From an uncultured Prevotella sp. (GTDB lineage Bacteria > Bacteroidota > Bacteroidia > Bacteroidales > Bacteroidaceae), in contig URSZ01000019.1 of the NCBI GenBank assembly GCA_900550635.1, positions 1 through 24,615 of the forward strand: a stretch of DNA of 24,615 bases. Reading direction: 5' to 3'. Positions 1 through 7,689 of this stretch are shown here, one piece after another; positions within the stretch are counted from its first letter, which is position 1, and every line of letters begins with the position of its first letter. Position numbers and translations under genes: made by a program. The notes below the pieces were generated by a model. The model searched no databases. It was not told the DNA's origin and saw nothing but the letters and a program-made list of their open reading frames with translations.

Positions 1-366
1 TACCACCGGCACCCTGTAGGCCTCGGCCGAAGCAAGGAAGCGGTCGATGAACGCCGGATACGTCTCAGGGCGCGCCACCGTTACGAACAGCAGCACGAGG
101 TCGATGTTGGCTGCAAGAATCTGGCTTTGCTTCGACAGGTTGGTGGAGCGGCGTATTATATAGTTGCGCCTGTCGCCCACGGCAGTTATCATGCCTTTAC
201 CGCCTGTGCCGGCCGTTATCTCAACGTCGTCGCCAATGGCCACGGGGTTTGTTGTGCGTATGCCGCGCAGGCGGAAATTCCCGCGCACGGCGCATTCCAC
301 CTCCTCGCCGCCGTTAGTGCGCACGGTGTACGAGCTTCCCGCAGTGCGTATTACGGTGCCTCGCAT
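1..366 (-). CDS. rsgA: Ribosome small subunit-dependent GTPase A (RsgA), N-terminal part, cut by window edge
   Basis: Only the first 122 codons are inside the window; the reading frame is open to base 1. The visible part starts MRGTVIRTAGSSYTVRT and matches the N-terminal OB-fold of RsgA (YjeQ), followed by the start of the circularly permuted GTPase domain (AANIDLVLLFVTVARPE, then a segment ending AYRVPVV just before the expected NKxD motif). The GTPase itself is known to act late in 30S subunit maturation by releasing immature rRNA elements or factors. The start codon overlaps the stop of frr by one base (TAATG, base 366), so the two ribosome-related genes are almost certainly co-transcribed and perhaps translationally coupled. 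The zinc-binding C-terminus cannot be checked here. Confidence 0.93.
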   Translation of the reverse strand, partial: MRGTVIRTAGSSYTVRTNGGEEVECAVRGNFRLRGIRTTNPVAIGDDVEITAGTGGKGMITAVGDRRNYIIRRSTNLSKQSQILAANIDLVLLFVTVARPETYPAFIDRFLASAEAYRVPVV

Positions 367-926
367 TAAACGGTCATGATTTCTTTTTCCTTGGCCGCAA
401 GCAGGGTGTCGATTTTCTTCATTTGCTTGTCGTGGCGGTTCTGGAGCTCTTTTTCAGCGTCCTTCTCGTTATCCTCGCTGAGGCCGTCCTTTATCGCTTT
501 CTTTAGTGTGTCGATACCTTCGCGGCGCGCGTTGCGGATACTTATGCGCGCTGTTTCGCCTTCCTTGCTGCACTGCTTGGCAAGCTGGCGGCGGCGATCC
601 TCGGTAAGGGGAGGAATGGCAAGGCGTATTATCTCGCCGTTGTTTTCGGGCATTATGCCCACGTTGGAATCTATTATGGCCTTCTCTATGGGGCGGAACA
701 TGCTTTTGTCCCACGGTTTGATTGCTATGGTGCGGGCGTCGGGCGTCGTTATGGCCGATACCTGGTTTAGCGGAACCTTGGAACCGTAGGAATCCACGCG
801 AATCTCGTCGAGTATGTGCACGTTGGCCTTTCCGGCGCGGATTTGTGCCAGTGTTTCTTCAAGGTGCAACACTGCCATTTCCATCTTCTCTTCGCAGTCG
901 TTGAGACATTTCTTTACGTCGAACAT
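366..926 (-). CDS. frr: Ribosome recycling factor
   Basis: This encodes 186 residues, the usual length for ribosome recycling factor, the protein that with EF-G splits post-termination ribosomes. Family signatures are clear: LEETLAQIRAGKANVHILDEI near the N-terminus, YGSKVPLNQVSAITTPDARTI, then WDKSMFRPIEKAIIDSNVGI, and the long charged helices of domain I at the C-terminus (IDTLKKAIKDG, KIDTLLAAKEKEIMTV). The start at 926 gives the canonical N-terminus. It lies 84 bases downstream of tsaE and overlaps rsgA by one base at its stop. I saw no TAnnTTTG promoter in the 84-base gap, so read-through from porX-tsaE is likely. Confidence 0.97.
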   Translation of the reverse strand: MFDVKKCLNDCEEKMEMAVLHLEETLAQIRAGKANVHILDEIRVDSYGSKVPLNQVSAITTPDARTIAIKPWDKSMFRPIEKAIIDSNVGIMPENNGEIIRLAIPPLTEDRRRQLAKQCSKEGETARISIRNARREGIDTLKKAIKDGLSEDNEKDAEKELQNRHDKQMKKIDTLLAAKEKEIMTV

Positions 927-1010
927 AGTAGTTGTTTGTTTTATTGTTATTATATGTTTTTTGTCTGAGGCTTTTGTTGCTTTGTGCCATGCAGGCGGCG
1001 CGCCGAGGGG

Positions 1011-1424
1011 TCAGAACGTTATTTTGCGCGTTCCGTCGGGCAGCGCGTCTATTCTAACTTTTACGGCGTCGGCGGGAAGAAGGTCTTCAACAAGCTCCGG
1101 CCATTCGATAAAGCATGTACCGCCGCCGTAGAAGTAATCCTCATAGCCGAGGTCGTACACTTCGTTTATCTTTTTTATACGGTAGAAATCGAAATGGTAG
1201 AAATGCTCGCCTGTAGTATCGCTAAGATATTCGTTTACTATTGCAAACGACGGCGAGGTTACTTCTTCGGTTACTCCCAGTGCCTTGCACACGGCGCGGA
1301 TAAAGGTTGTTTTCCCTGCGCCCATGCTGCCGTAAAAGGCAAATATCTTGTGCCCGTCCATTGCTGCCGTGAATTTTTCGGCAGCTGCGGCCAAATCGTC
1401 CGGGGAGTGCATTATTATTTCCAT
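1011..1424 (-). CDS. tsaE: tRNA threonylcarbamoyladenosine biosynthesis ATPase TsaE
   Basis: TsaE is the small ATPase that works with TsaB and TsaD to make t6A37 on tRNAs reading ANN codons. The 137-residue product starting MEIIMHSPDDL has the Walker A motif GSMGAGKTTF (residues 32-41), then TSPSFAIVNEY, HFDFYRIKK and a conserved EWPE segment, all in family order. The frame is open upstream to a TTG at 1460 that overlaps the porX stop (TTGA), which would add the 12 residues MKNRHKKKIITD. I chose the ATG at 1424 because TsaE proteins normally begin with this MEI-type strand. The TTG start is a real alternative, given the four-base overlap with porX. Confidence 0.92.
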   Translation of the reverse strand: MEIIMHSPDDLAAAAEKFTAAMDGHKIFAFYGSMGAGKTTFIRAVCKALGVTEEVTSPSFAIVNEYLSDTTGEHFYHFDFYRIKKINEVYDLGYEDYFYGGGTCFIEWPELVEDLLPADAVKVRIDALPDGTRKITF

Positions 1425-1456
1425 ATCAGTGATGATTTTTTTCTTATGTCGGTTTT

Positions 1457-3007
1457 TCAATGCCTTTTACCGCGCAGTGTTACGAAGGGCACAATCATTT
1501 CTTCCATCGAAATGCCGCCGTGCTGGAACGTGTTGTTGTAATACCGCGCGTAGTAGTTGAAATCGTTGGGATAGGCAAAGAAGCGGTTGCCTGTGGCGAA
1601 TATATATGTTGTAGACAGGTTTGGCGACGGCAGCTGCGCGTCGGCCGGGCGGCGCACGTCGTAAACTTCCTTTGCGTTGTACTTCAGGTTTTTCCCAAAC
1701 TTGTATCTCAGGTTGGTGTTCACGTTTCTGTCGCCTACGACCTTTGTGGGCTGCGACACGCGAATACTTCCGTGGTCGGTGGTTATGATTATTGTGAAAT
1801 CTCGCTCGGCCAGTTTGCGGAACAGTTCGCTCATTGCGCTGTGGCGGAACCACGAAAGCGTTATGCTGCGGTATGCCGCCTCGTCGCCCGCCAGTTCGCG
1901 CACGGTTTTCTGCTCCGTGCGTGCGTGCGAGAGTATGTCGATAAAGTTCACCACAAGGACGTTCAGGTCGTTCTTTGAAAGCTGGTCGATTTGCGTGGCT
2001 ATCTTGTCGGCGGCAAGTGAGTCATTGGCCTTGTTGTACGAAAACGTATGTTTGCGCCTGAACCTTTGCAGCTGCGTTTCGATTAGTTCGCGTTCGTTGA
2101 GGTTCTTGCCCTCGTCCTCGTCTTCGTCAATCCACAGGTCGGGGAACATTTTTTCTATCTGCAGGGTCATAAGCCCCGAGAATATTGCATTGCGGGCATA
2201 CTGTGTAACCGTAGGCAGTATGCTGAAGTACAAGTCCTCCTCTATCACGAACTGCGCGGCAAGGTCGCGGCTCAGCGTGCGCCACTGGTCGTAGCGGAAA
2301 TTGTCGAACAGCAGCAGGAACACTTTCTGCCCGTTGTCGAGCAGCGGAAAGATACGTTTACGGAACAAATCGTGGCTCATCATGGGGCGCTTGTCCGGGT
2401 TTGCAATCCAGTCGATATAGTTGCGCCGCACGAACTTGGCGAAAGCTTGGTTTGCCTCCTCTTTCTGCATTCTCAGCATTTCATCCATGGCCCCGCCTGT
2501 GTCCTGCAGTTCGAGTTCCCAGAACACAAGGCGTTTGTACACGTCTTTCCAGTCTTCGGCCGACATGGAGTCGTTTATCTGCATGCTTATCTTGCCGAAC
2601 TGCTGACGGTATCCGCTTTGCGTTATCTCCTCTACTATCTCGTGCTTATGTATGTTTTTCTTCAGCGCAAGTAGTATCTGGTTGGGGTTGACGGGCTTTA
2701 TGAGGTAATCGGCAATCTTTTGCCCCACGGCCTGGTCCATGATGTTCTCTTCCTCGCTTTTGGTCACCATAACCACGGGCGTGGCCGGAAGGAACTCCTT
2801 TATCTGCATGAGCACCTCGAGGCCGCTCAGTCCGGGCATGTTCTCGTCGAGCATGATGAGGTCGTACTGCTTTTCGCGGCACATCTCGAGCGCGTCAGTA
2901 CCGTTTGTAGCGGTATCGACACTGTAGCCTTTGTTCTCAAGGAAGATTATGTGGGCGCGGAGAAGGTCTATTTCGTCGTCCACCCACAGGAGCTTGCCGT
3001 TTTGCAT
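1457..3007 (-). CDS. porX: PorX-type response regulator: receiver domain fused to PglZ/alkaline-phosphatase-like domain
   Basis: The 516-residue protein begins with a CheY-like receiver: acidic pocket D10-D11, phospho-acceptor D54 in LIMLDENMPG, T82 and K104 in DYLIKPVNP. A helical linker follows (about 110-210). The C-terminal PglZ-type alkaline-phosphatase-fold domain shows metal or active-site motifs LLLFDNFRYDQW (residues 231-242), IIITTDHGSIRV and QHGGISMEEMIVPF. This architecture and length match PorX, which with the sensor kinase PorY controls type IX secretion genes in Porphyromonas; the PorX PglZ domain has been described as a zinc-dependent phosphodiesterase acting on cyclic oligonucleotides. 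No kinase gene is nearby. Bacteroidales without type IX secretion also carry PorX-like proteins, so the T9SS role is inferred. The stop overlaps the possible TTG start of tsaE. Confidence 0.9.
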   Translation of the reverse strand: MQNGKLLWVDDEIDLLRAHIIFLENKGYSVDTATNGTDALEMCREKQYDLIMLDENMPGLSGLEVLMQIKEFLPATPVVMVTKSEEENIMDQAVGQKIADYLIKPVNPNQILLALKKNIHKHEIVEEITQSGYRQQFGKISMQINDSMSAEDWKDVYKRLVFWELELQDTGGAMDEMLRMQKEEANQAFAKFVRRNYIDWIANPDKRPMMSHDLFRKRIFPLLDNGQKVFLLLFDNFRYDQWRTLSRDLAAQFVIEEDLYFSILPTVTQYARNAIFSGLMTLQIEKMFPDLWIDEDEDEGKNLNERELIETQLQRFRRKHTFSYNKANDSLAADKIATQIDQLSKNDLNVLVVNFIDILSHARTEQKTVRELAGDEAAYRSITLSWFRHSAMSELFRKLAERDFTIIITTDHGSIRVSQPTKVVGDRNVNTNLRYKFGKNLKYNAKEVYDVRRPADAQLPSPNLSTTYIFATGNRFFAYPNDFNYYARYYNNTFQHGGISMEEMIVPFVTLRGKRH

Positions 3008-3064
3008 TGAGAGTTTATTTTTAGATTGCGAATATAACTATAAAAGCGGGAATTTCGAAACGCG

Positions 3065-3072
3065 CAAACGTA
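3065..3072 (-). promoter_or_regulatory. Candidate -7 box for porX operon
   Basis: On the minus strand this reads TACGTTTG, an exact match to the Bacteroidota -7 consensus TAnnTTTG, about 58 bases upstream of the porX start. No TTTG is seen at the ideal -33 spacing, so only half of the promoter is supported. Confidence 0.45.
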
Positions 3073-3266
3073 TTTTTGACAAGACCGCTGAAGTACTTTG
3101 ACAAAATGCACGGTGAACGGGCCGCCGGACAACGTTTCCGGCATGTACGGGTCGGGATTCGGGAACGGAGGAGTGCACACTTTCAAAGCACCGCCGGACA
3201 TCTGCGGCGGCATATCGTAAGTAAAGTAAAACACATTAGAAAACGACATTTTCAGACACCGGAAAA

Positions 3267-3389
3267 TGAAAACTGTTTTTCAGCGTATTACACCCCTCTC
3301 TGAGCAAAGAAAAAATACAAGGCACATATTTCAAAATATGTCTGACCTATTTTAAAATATCTCAGACATATTTTCCGCCTTCTGAAAAC
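3267..3389 (+). repeat. Triple-palindrome intergenic repeat, copy A
   Basis: This is a 123-base copy. It opens with TGAAAACTGTTTTTCA (3267-3282, a 6-bp hairpin), has the flank TGAGCAAAGAAAAA (3301-3314), and then three 15-mers at exactly 21-base steps: ATACAAGGCACATAT (3315, the variant module, reverse orientation), ATATGTCTGACCTAT (3336) and ATATCTCAGACATAT (3357). The spacers are TTCAAA and TTTAAA. It closes with CTGAAAAC (3382-3389). Strand is defined by the GAGCAAA block lying on the left. It sits between the oxidoreductase terminator and the porX promoter. Confidence 0.93.
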
Positions 3390-3470
3390 CGGTATAAAAA
3401 CTGCCTTTTATAATGCAGACATAAACAGACCTGAAAAAGGAAACACGTCACGACCATAGGCCGAAACACT

Positions 3471-3507
3471 GAAAACGCGCCGGGCTGAATGACCTGCCCG
3501 GCGCGTT
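3471..3507 (-). terminator. Rho-independent terminator of the oxidoreductase gene
   Basis: This is a perfect 12-bp GC-rich stem, AACGCGCCGGGC (3474-3485) with GCCCGGCGCGTT (3496-3507) and a 10-base loop. On the minus strand the stem runs into TTTTC. It starts 25 bases after the oxidoreductase stop. Confidence 0.85.
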
Positions 3508-3531
3508 GCGTAATATGTAAACAAGTGTTTC

Positions 3532-4929
3532 TTATCCTCTGCGATCAAGGTACGGAAGTTTGTACGGACGACGGTAGTCGTAGTAATACAAACGGTGTGC
3601 AAACGCTTCCTTGTCGTCGCCGAAGCTGAGCGTTGCCGGATTCCAATGAACAGGACGATTGAGCTCGCGCGCGATGTTGAATATACAGCACAGCGTATTG
3701 GTGCTGCAGCCGCATTCCACCGGCGAGTTGGGGTCGGTGCGCTTGCGCACTGCGTCGATAAAGTTCTGCATGTGCGGCGAGCTTACCTCGTATTCGCCCT
3801 TGCCCACTTCCTTCTTTTCGGTTTTCAGAAGCGAGGGGTCGGAACATTCTATGTAACCGCGCGCCACCTTGAGCCAACCCTTGTCGCCCACGAACTGCAA
3901 GCCCTGTGCGTTGGGGTTGTCCTCGCGGTAAGGCTGCTCGGTCATGACAATACCGTTGGCATAACGCATTGCTGCATATTTCGCGCCGTTGTAACCCTTC
4001 GGGATAAACTCAACCGGACCGCTGCCGTCCATTCCTATGGCAGCCTGCGCGATGTCATACATGTGTGCGCCCCAGTCGGCAGGATAGCCGTTTCCTGTTT
4101 CCTGATACCAGCGCCATGCGCCCCAGAGAGTTTCGTTCTTTTCAGGGTCGAGCGAAATAGGCGGGCACAAGTCGGGGTGATAGTGTATCTTGGGGTCGTT
4201 GAGCGGGCCGAGCCATTGGTTGAAGTTCAGATTGGCCGGTATGGGCATTTCGGGCAAGTCCAAAGGTTTGGGAGGATCGCCCACACGTGCGTAAATCTTG
4301 TCGATATGTCCTATGGCACCGCTCTGCACAAGTTCTATTGCTTTTTGGAACTCCGCGCTCGAACGTTGCTGGCTTCCCATTTGGAACACGCGTTTGTGCA
4401 GGCGTGCTGCCGTCTGCACGGCTAGGCCTTCGGTTATCGTATAGGCCAGCGGTTTTTGGCAGAACACGTCCTTGCCCGACTGGCAGGCGTGTATAGCCAC
4501 AAGTGCGTGCCAATGGTCGGGCGTTGCTATGGCCACCGCGTCGATGTCCTTGCGGTCGAGTAAATCCTCGTAAAATTCATACACGTCGCAACGCTCGGCC
4601 ATGTTGATAGATTTCTGCCATGCCGTAACGCGGCGGCGGAAGCGTTCGCGCTTAATTGAATCTACATCGCAGCATGCTGCAATCTGCACTCCCGGGCACG
4701 CTGTAAAGCTGCTCATGTCGCTGCAGCCTTGCTGCCCCAGTCCGATAAATCCCATTACTACGCGGTCGCTCGGAGCAATACGCACTCCGCCCATAACCCA
4801 ACTGGGAAGAATTGTAAAACCTGCTATTCCCGCAGCCGAGCGCGTGAGAAACTCACGGCGGCTTATGGAATTCTCCGATTTCTTGCTTTCCGATTTTTTC
4901 GGCTCTTGCTTTTTTGTCTCTTTCTTCAT
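3532..4929 (-). CDS. Tat-exported Gfo/Idh/MocA-family oxidoreductase
   Basis: The 465-residue protein has a twin-arginine signal, SRREFLTRSAAGIAGF (RR at 24-25), after an unusual Lys/Glu/Ser-rich leader (residues 1-22), so it should be exported folded to the periplasm. The Rossmann fold follows: VVMGFIGLGQQG (GxGxxG, 63-68), then ATPDHWHALVA (about 136-144) and CQKPLAYT, with K159 in the place of the family's catalytic EKP lysine. The C-terminal half is the usual substrate-binding alpha/beta domain, with GNGYPADWGAHMYDIAQAA matching the conserved DWGxH region. Such enzymes oxidise or reduce sugars or sugar derivatives with NAD(P); the substrate cannot be read from sequence. It stands alone, with its own terminator and no sugar-utilisation genes adjacent. 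Confidence 0.88.
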   Translation of the reverse strand: MKKETKKQEPKKSESKKSENSISRREFLTRSAAGIAGFTILPSWVMGGVRIAPSDRVVMGFIGLGQQGCSDMSSFTACPGVQIAACCDVDSIKRERFRRRVTAWQKSINMAERCDVYEFYEDLLDRKDIDAVAIATPDHWHALVAIHACQSGKDVFCQKPLAYTITEGLAVQTAARLHKRVFQMGSQQRSSAEFQKAIELVQSGAIGHIDKIYARVGDPPKPLDLPEMPIPANLNFNQWLGPLNDPKIHYHPDLCPPISLDPEKNETLWGAWRWYQETGNGYPADWGAHMYDIAQAAIGMDGSGPVEFIPKGYNGAKYAAMRYANGIVMTEQPYREDNPNAQGLQFVGDKGWLKVARGYIECSDPSLLKTEKKEVGKGEYEVSSPHMQNFIDAVRKRTDPNSPVECGCSTNTLCCIFNIARELNRPVHWNPATLSFGDDKEAFAHRLYYYDYRRPYKLPYLDRRG

Positions 4930-4990
4930 TGTGATTGTTTTCGTGATAATGATTTTTATTGTTTAGTGAATTTATGCGCCATATTTCTGC

Positions 4991-4998
4991 CAAAATTA
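4991..4998 (-). promoter_or_regulatory. Candidate -7 box for the oxidoreductase gene
   Basis: On the minus strand this reads TAATTTTG (TAnnTTTG), about 62 bases upstream of the start at 4929, in a very AT-rich stretch. A matching -33 TTTG is not evident. Confidence 0.4.
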
Positions 4999-5148
4999 CA
5001 AAAACCCATTAATTATATAATATATTTGGGGACTTTTTATACTTTTTTGCTTTGAAAAAGGCACTGCGCCGATAAAAACGCCGCATTTCACAGCATTTTC
5101 CTGAATCGCAAAGGACATAAGGAAAAAATCGGCAGAACAAATTCAAAC

Positions 5149-5182
5149 AAATCCCGACATAGCACAAATTATGTCGGGATTT
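5149..5182 (-). terminator. Terminator hairpin downstream of the paralogue pair
   Basis: This is a perfect 13-bp inverted repeat, AAATCCCGACATA (5149-5161) and TATGTCGGGATTT (5170-5182), with an 8-base loop. It lies 33 bases past the stop at 5216. On the minus strand it continues as a T-rich but imperfect tract (GTTTGAATTTG). Confidence 0.75.
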
Positions 5183-5215
5183 GCTTCACTATATCGGCCT
5201 GTTTGCCAACGCGTG

Positions 5216-6211
5216 TCAGTAGTGCAGGATATTGGTTAAGGACGAAACCTCGCTCACTATGTCCTCGCCCACTATTATAGGCTTGCAGCGCATTCGTACT
5301 TCCACATACGGGTCTTTATCAACCGAAGGCTTTGGCACATCGGGATAGCCTTGCCTGATACGTGCGCTCGTCTCGCGGAGAAAAACGGGTATCTTTTCAT
5401 GCACTATGATATAGTCGCCGATATTCGCCCTTTGGGTTGAATACATATGGCCGCCAACACTCCCATCGCCGTTCAACCTTATGCTGCTGCTCAGCAATAT
5501 ACTGTCGTAACGCACGGGAGTTGCGGCCGTCTCTTTTATCCCGAAGCCTACAAAGTTCATTCCGTACCCGTTGTCGAAAGGAGTTTTATTATCACCCGAA
5601 TTAAATGTGTTAAGACTATATTCAAAACGTCTTATTACCCCTCCTTTGGGGTTATTATACGACCAGCCGGTACGACTTTCGTCGATAATGAAATTAGCTT
5701 TTTGCCACACGGCCTTTTCTATGGTGTAATCCGCCTTGCAGGCGTTGCGATCGTAAGGATCGAACGTTACTTTGTATTTCAACTTGGCCTCGGCATATTC
5801 GGGTGTGTCGCCCGTAACGGCGGCTGTGGCAAACACGTCGGCCGTTCCTTCTAACGTGTGCACACGCCCTTTGTTGTTCAACGACTGGTGTCGGATGAAC
5901 GTGTTTTGCCTGCCAAAAGAACCCACTGGCCTGAAACTTCTTTTTATGCACGCACAGCCTGAGCCCTCGGGCCAGAGCTGTATCTTCAGCATGAGCTTGG
6001 AATACTCGTCGCTTGCCTCATCGTACCTGTACACCACGAAAGCGTTTGCCTTTATGGTGTCACCGGCATAGGCTATCCTCGCTTCGGGCAAATTGTAAAC
6101 GTTGTCACCGAAAGCATAATCGTAATTTGGTTGTCCGTTGTCCGGCATTTGTGCCCGGATATTTGCTGCCACCGCACATGCGGCCAGCAGCAGTAAAAAT
6201 TTAGCTCTCAT
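5216..6211 (-). CDS. Secreted protein of unknown function, paralogue 1
   Basis: The 331-residue protein has a type I signal peptide (MRAKFLLLLAACAVAANIRAQ, cleavage likely after AQ). It is not a lipoprotein by sequence. I do not recognise a family. It is clearly paralogous to the next gene upstream. Shared stations in the same order are KANAFVVYRYDEASDEYSKL versus EAFANIIYSYEETEGIYTQL, then a GTADVF/GKADMF block, VTFDPYDRNACKADY versus VFDPENPDKCKIDY, a DSILL/DSILF segment and a C-terminus ending LHY versus FHY. Cysteines around the FDP block and near the C-terminus are partly conserved. The 77-base gap to the upstream paralogue has no promoter box, so the two genes are probably one transcript. 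An exported, mostly beta-structured protein is inferred. Confidence 0.82.
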   Translation of the reverse strand: MRAKFLLLLAACAVAANIRAQMPDNGQPNYDYAFGDNVYNLPEARIAYAGDTIKANAFVVYRYDEASDEYSKLMLKIQLWPEGSGCACIKRSFRPVGSFGRQNTFIRHQSLNNKGRVHTLEGTADVFATAAVTGDTPEYAEAKLKYKVTFDPYDRNACKADYTIEKAVWQKANFIIDESRTGWSYNNPKGGVIRRFEYSLNTFNSGDNKTPFDNGYGMNFVGFGIKETAATPVRYDSILLSSSIRLNGDGSVGGHMYSTQRANIGDYIIVHEKIPVFLRETSARIRQGYPDVPKPSVDKDPYVEVRMRCKPIIVGEDIVSEVSSLTNILHY

Positions 6212-6288
6212 GATATTTTGTTATTTTGTATTTTACATGTTGTTCCTTATATTATTAATTATTGTATATCGCTTACGTCTCACAGCCT

Positions 6289-7290
6289 CTAATAATGGAA
6301 TAGGCAGGAGAACGACACTTGCTCCATTTTGAGCTGTTTCATAACACAGCGGCATTTTGCTTTGGCGCGGTAATCAATCCACACAGTCTTGCTCCCGTCC
6401 ATAAAAGGGAAATAATCCTGTGGAAAGACGCTCTGGCTTTCCTGTACACATACTTTCATAGAGCCTTTCTTTGAAAGCGCATATTGTTTGTAATCAAAGT
6501 TGGGGAAAAGGGAAGCACCTGCAAGACCGGTGCCCACCCTATACTGCTCCAATTGCGGGATGACACGGAACAGGATACTGTCGCACTTGGAATCTTTCTC
6601 GCCGAAAACGGCATTGCCTTCAGGACGGCGTGCACAGCTTTCTATAAGTGTGTAAAAATAATACGGTTTGCTCGACGTACTGTCCCACGAGGCTATGCGC
6701 CCCACGTCATGAAGCGCAGGCGACCAGCAGTCTGTATTCCAAAAGCCTTGTGCGTCCGTCTGCACCTTTTTGTCGGGCTTGCTCCACTTGGCCCGGCTTA
6801 TCTGGTAGTCAATCTTGCACTTGTCCGGATTCTCCGGGTCGAACACAGCGGAGTACCTCACTTCGGCCTGCGCGTCTTTGTTGTCGCTTTTTACGCTGAA
6901 TGCCTTGGAAAACATGTCGGCCTTGCCTTTTATTGTCTGCCGCAGATCCTTGCACATTATCCCCGAATGGCACACTACCGTGCCATGCCTTGCATACTTT
7001 GCCATCGAATCCTGCAAAGCGGGCGGGAAGCCTTCGGTGTCGAGCGGGAGGAAACACATGCGCAGCACGAGCTGCGTGTAAATTCCCTCCGTTTCTTCGT
7101 AGCTATAGATTATGTTTGCAAATGCTTCTATCTTTTTCCCTTTATAATCGAGAACCTGCATGGGATATTCGAAAACTTTCACGCCCGCATAACCCATTTC
7201 GCCACGGTTTACAAAAATGCTCTGCGCTCCAATGCCTTGCGGTGCCGCAAACAGGAGCAGCAACATTGCAATCAACAGTTTTGTTTTCAT
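6289..7290 (-). CDS. Secreted protein of unknown function, paralogue 2
   Basis: The 333-residue protein has a signal peptide (MKTKLLIAMLLLLFAAPQGIGAQ, cleavage likely after AQ) and about the same length and block order as its downstream paralogue. The blocks are FANIIYSYEETEGIYTQL (about 57-75), KGKADMFSKAF, FDPENPDKCKIDYQISRAKW, CDSILFRV and the final FSCLFHY. The divergence between the two is large, so the duplication is old or function has split. It is the first gene behind a near-consensus promoter (7325-7355). No catalytic motif is seen. The conserved YxYEE/YRYDE segment and FDP-x-Cys-K-DY block would be the best seeds for a profile search. Confidence 0.82.
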   Translation of the reverse strand: MKTKLLIAMLLLLFAAPQGIGAQSIFVNRGEMGYAGVKVFEYPMQVLDYKGKKIEAFANIIYSYEETEGIYTQLVLRMCFLPLDTEGFPPALQDSMAKYARHGTVVCHSGIMCKDLRQTIKGKADMFSKAFSVKSDNKDAQAEVRYSAVFDPENPDKCKIDYQISRAKWSKPDKKVQTDAQGFWNTDCWSPALHDVGRIASWDSTSSKPYYFYTLIESCARRPEGNAVFGEKDSKCDSILFRVIPQLEQYRVGTGLAGASLFPNFDYKQYALSKKGSMKVCVQESQSVFPQDYFPFMDGSKTVWIDYRAKAKCRCVMKQLKMEQVSFSCLFHY

Positions 7291-7324
7291 AGCACTTATT
7301 TTTATAATTTTTTACTTCTACGCT

Positions 7325-7355
7325 CAAATGTACAAAAAGATTTTTGTTCTGCAAA
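7325..7355 (-). promoter_or_regulatory. Bacteroidota promoter for the secreted paralogue pair
   Basis: On the minus strand, TTTG (7352-7355) is followed by exactly 19 bases and then TACATTTG (7325-7332). This is a full match to the -33/-7 consensus. It predicts a start of transcription near 7318, about 28 bases before the ATG at 7290. Confidence 0.8.
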
Positions 7356-7502
7356 TTTATTCGCCATAACAATACAAAAAACATGCACAAGTACATTTGT
7401 CCCCTTAAATCTCCGGCCGGCTTTGCGCAATGAGTACATCGTTCGGGGTTTCCCGGCCTTAAATGTCTGTTATTTTTGGAACCGTTTTGGAGTGCTTAAA
7501 AA

Positions 7503-7573
7503 ATACAAGGCACATAATTCAAAATATGTCTGACATATTTCAAATTATGTCAGACATATTTTTTATTTGCTCC
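7503..7573 (-). repeat. Triple-palindrome intergenic repeat, copy B
   Basis: On the plus strand the 15-mers are ATACAAGGCACATAA (7503), ATATGTCTGACATAT (7524) and TTATGTCAGACATAT (7545), at exact 21-base steps with TTCAAA spacers. The block TTTTTATTTGCTCC (7560-7573), the reverse complement of GGAGCAAATAAAAA, lies on the right, so the copy is inverted relative to A. The variant module is thus at the third position. It sits between the paralogue promoter and the 3' end of the RelA/SpoT gene. Weaker flank similarity extends left to about 7480. Confidence 0.92.
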
Positions 7574-7689
7574 GAATACCTTGTAAAAAACTGTGCTACA
7601 AACTAACACAATTTTCACTTTCACGGACAGAAAAACGCACTTTCTTGCGGCACACCAATAATATGGCTTAGCGGTAAGCAAGGAGAACG

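Larger units (their letters stand above)
3008..3531. other. 524-base non-coding gap between porX and the oxidoreductase gene
   Basis: This gap holds the porX -7 box, a GC-rich stretch at about 3110-3215 that includes a 6-bp hairpin (CCGCCG/CGGCGG, 3191-3210), repeat element copy A (3267-3389) and the oxidoreductase terminator (3474-3507). A minus-strand open frame of 93 codons (2968-3249) crosses the GC-rich part, but it overlaps the porX start and has no recognisable domain, so I do not call it a gene. Confidence 0.6.

Noticed and set aside
3595..4425. 276-codon plus-strand frame opposite the oxidoreductase gene
   Set aside because: It is a shadow of a well-supported gene in high-GC coding DNA, with no recognisable domain.
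5030..5037. TATATTTG on the plus strand as a promoter
   Set aside because: It matches TAnnTTTG, but no plus-strand gene follows and the region is extremely AT-rich, so chance is likely.
6484..7533. 349-codon plus-strand frame opposite secreted paralogue 2
   Set aside because: The minus-strand gene has a signal peptide, promoter and paralogue; the plus-strand frame runs on into the promoter and repeat B.
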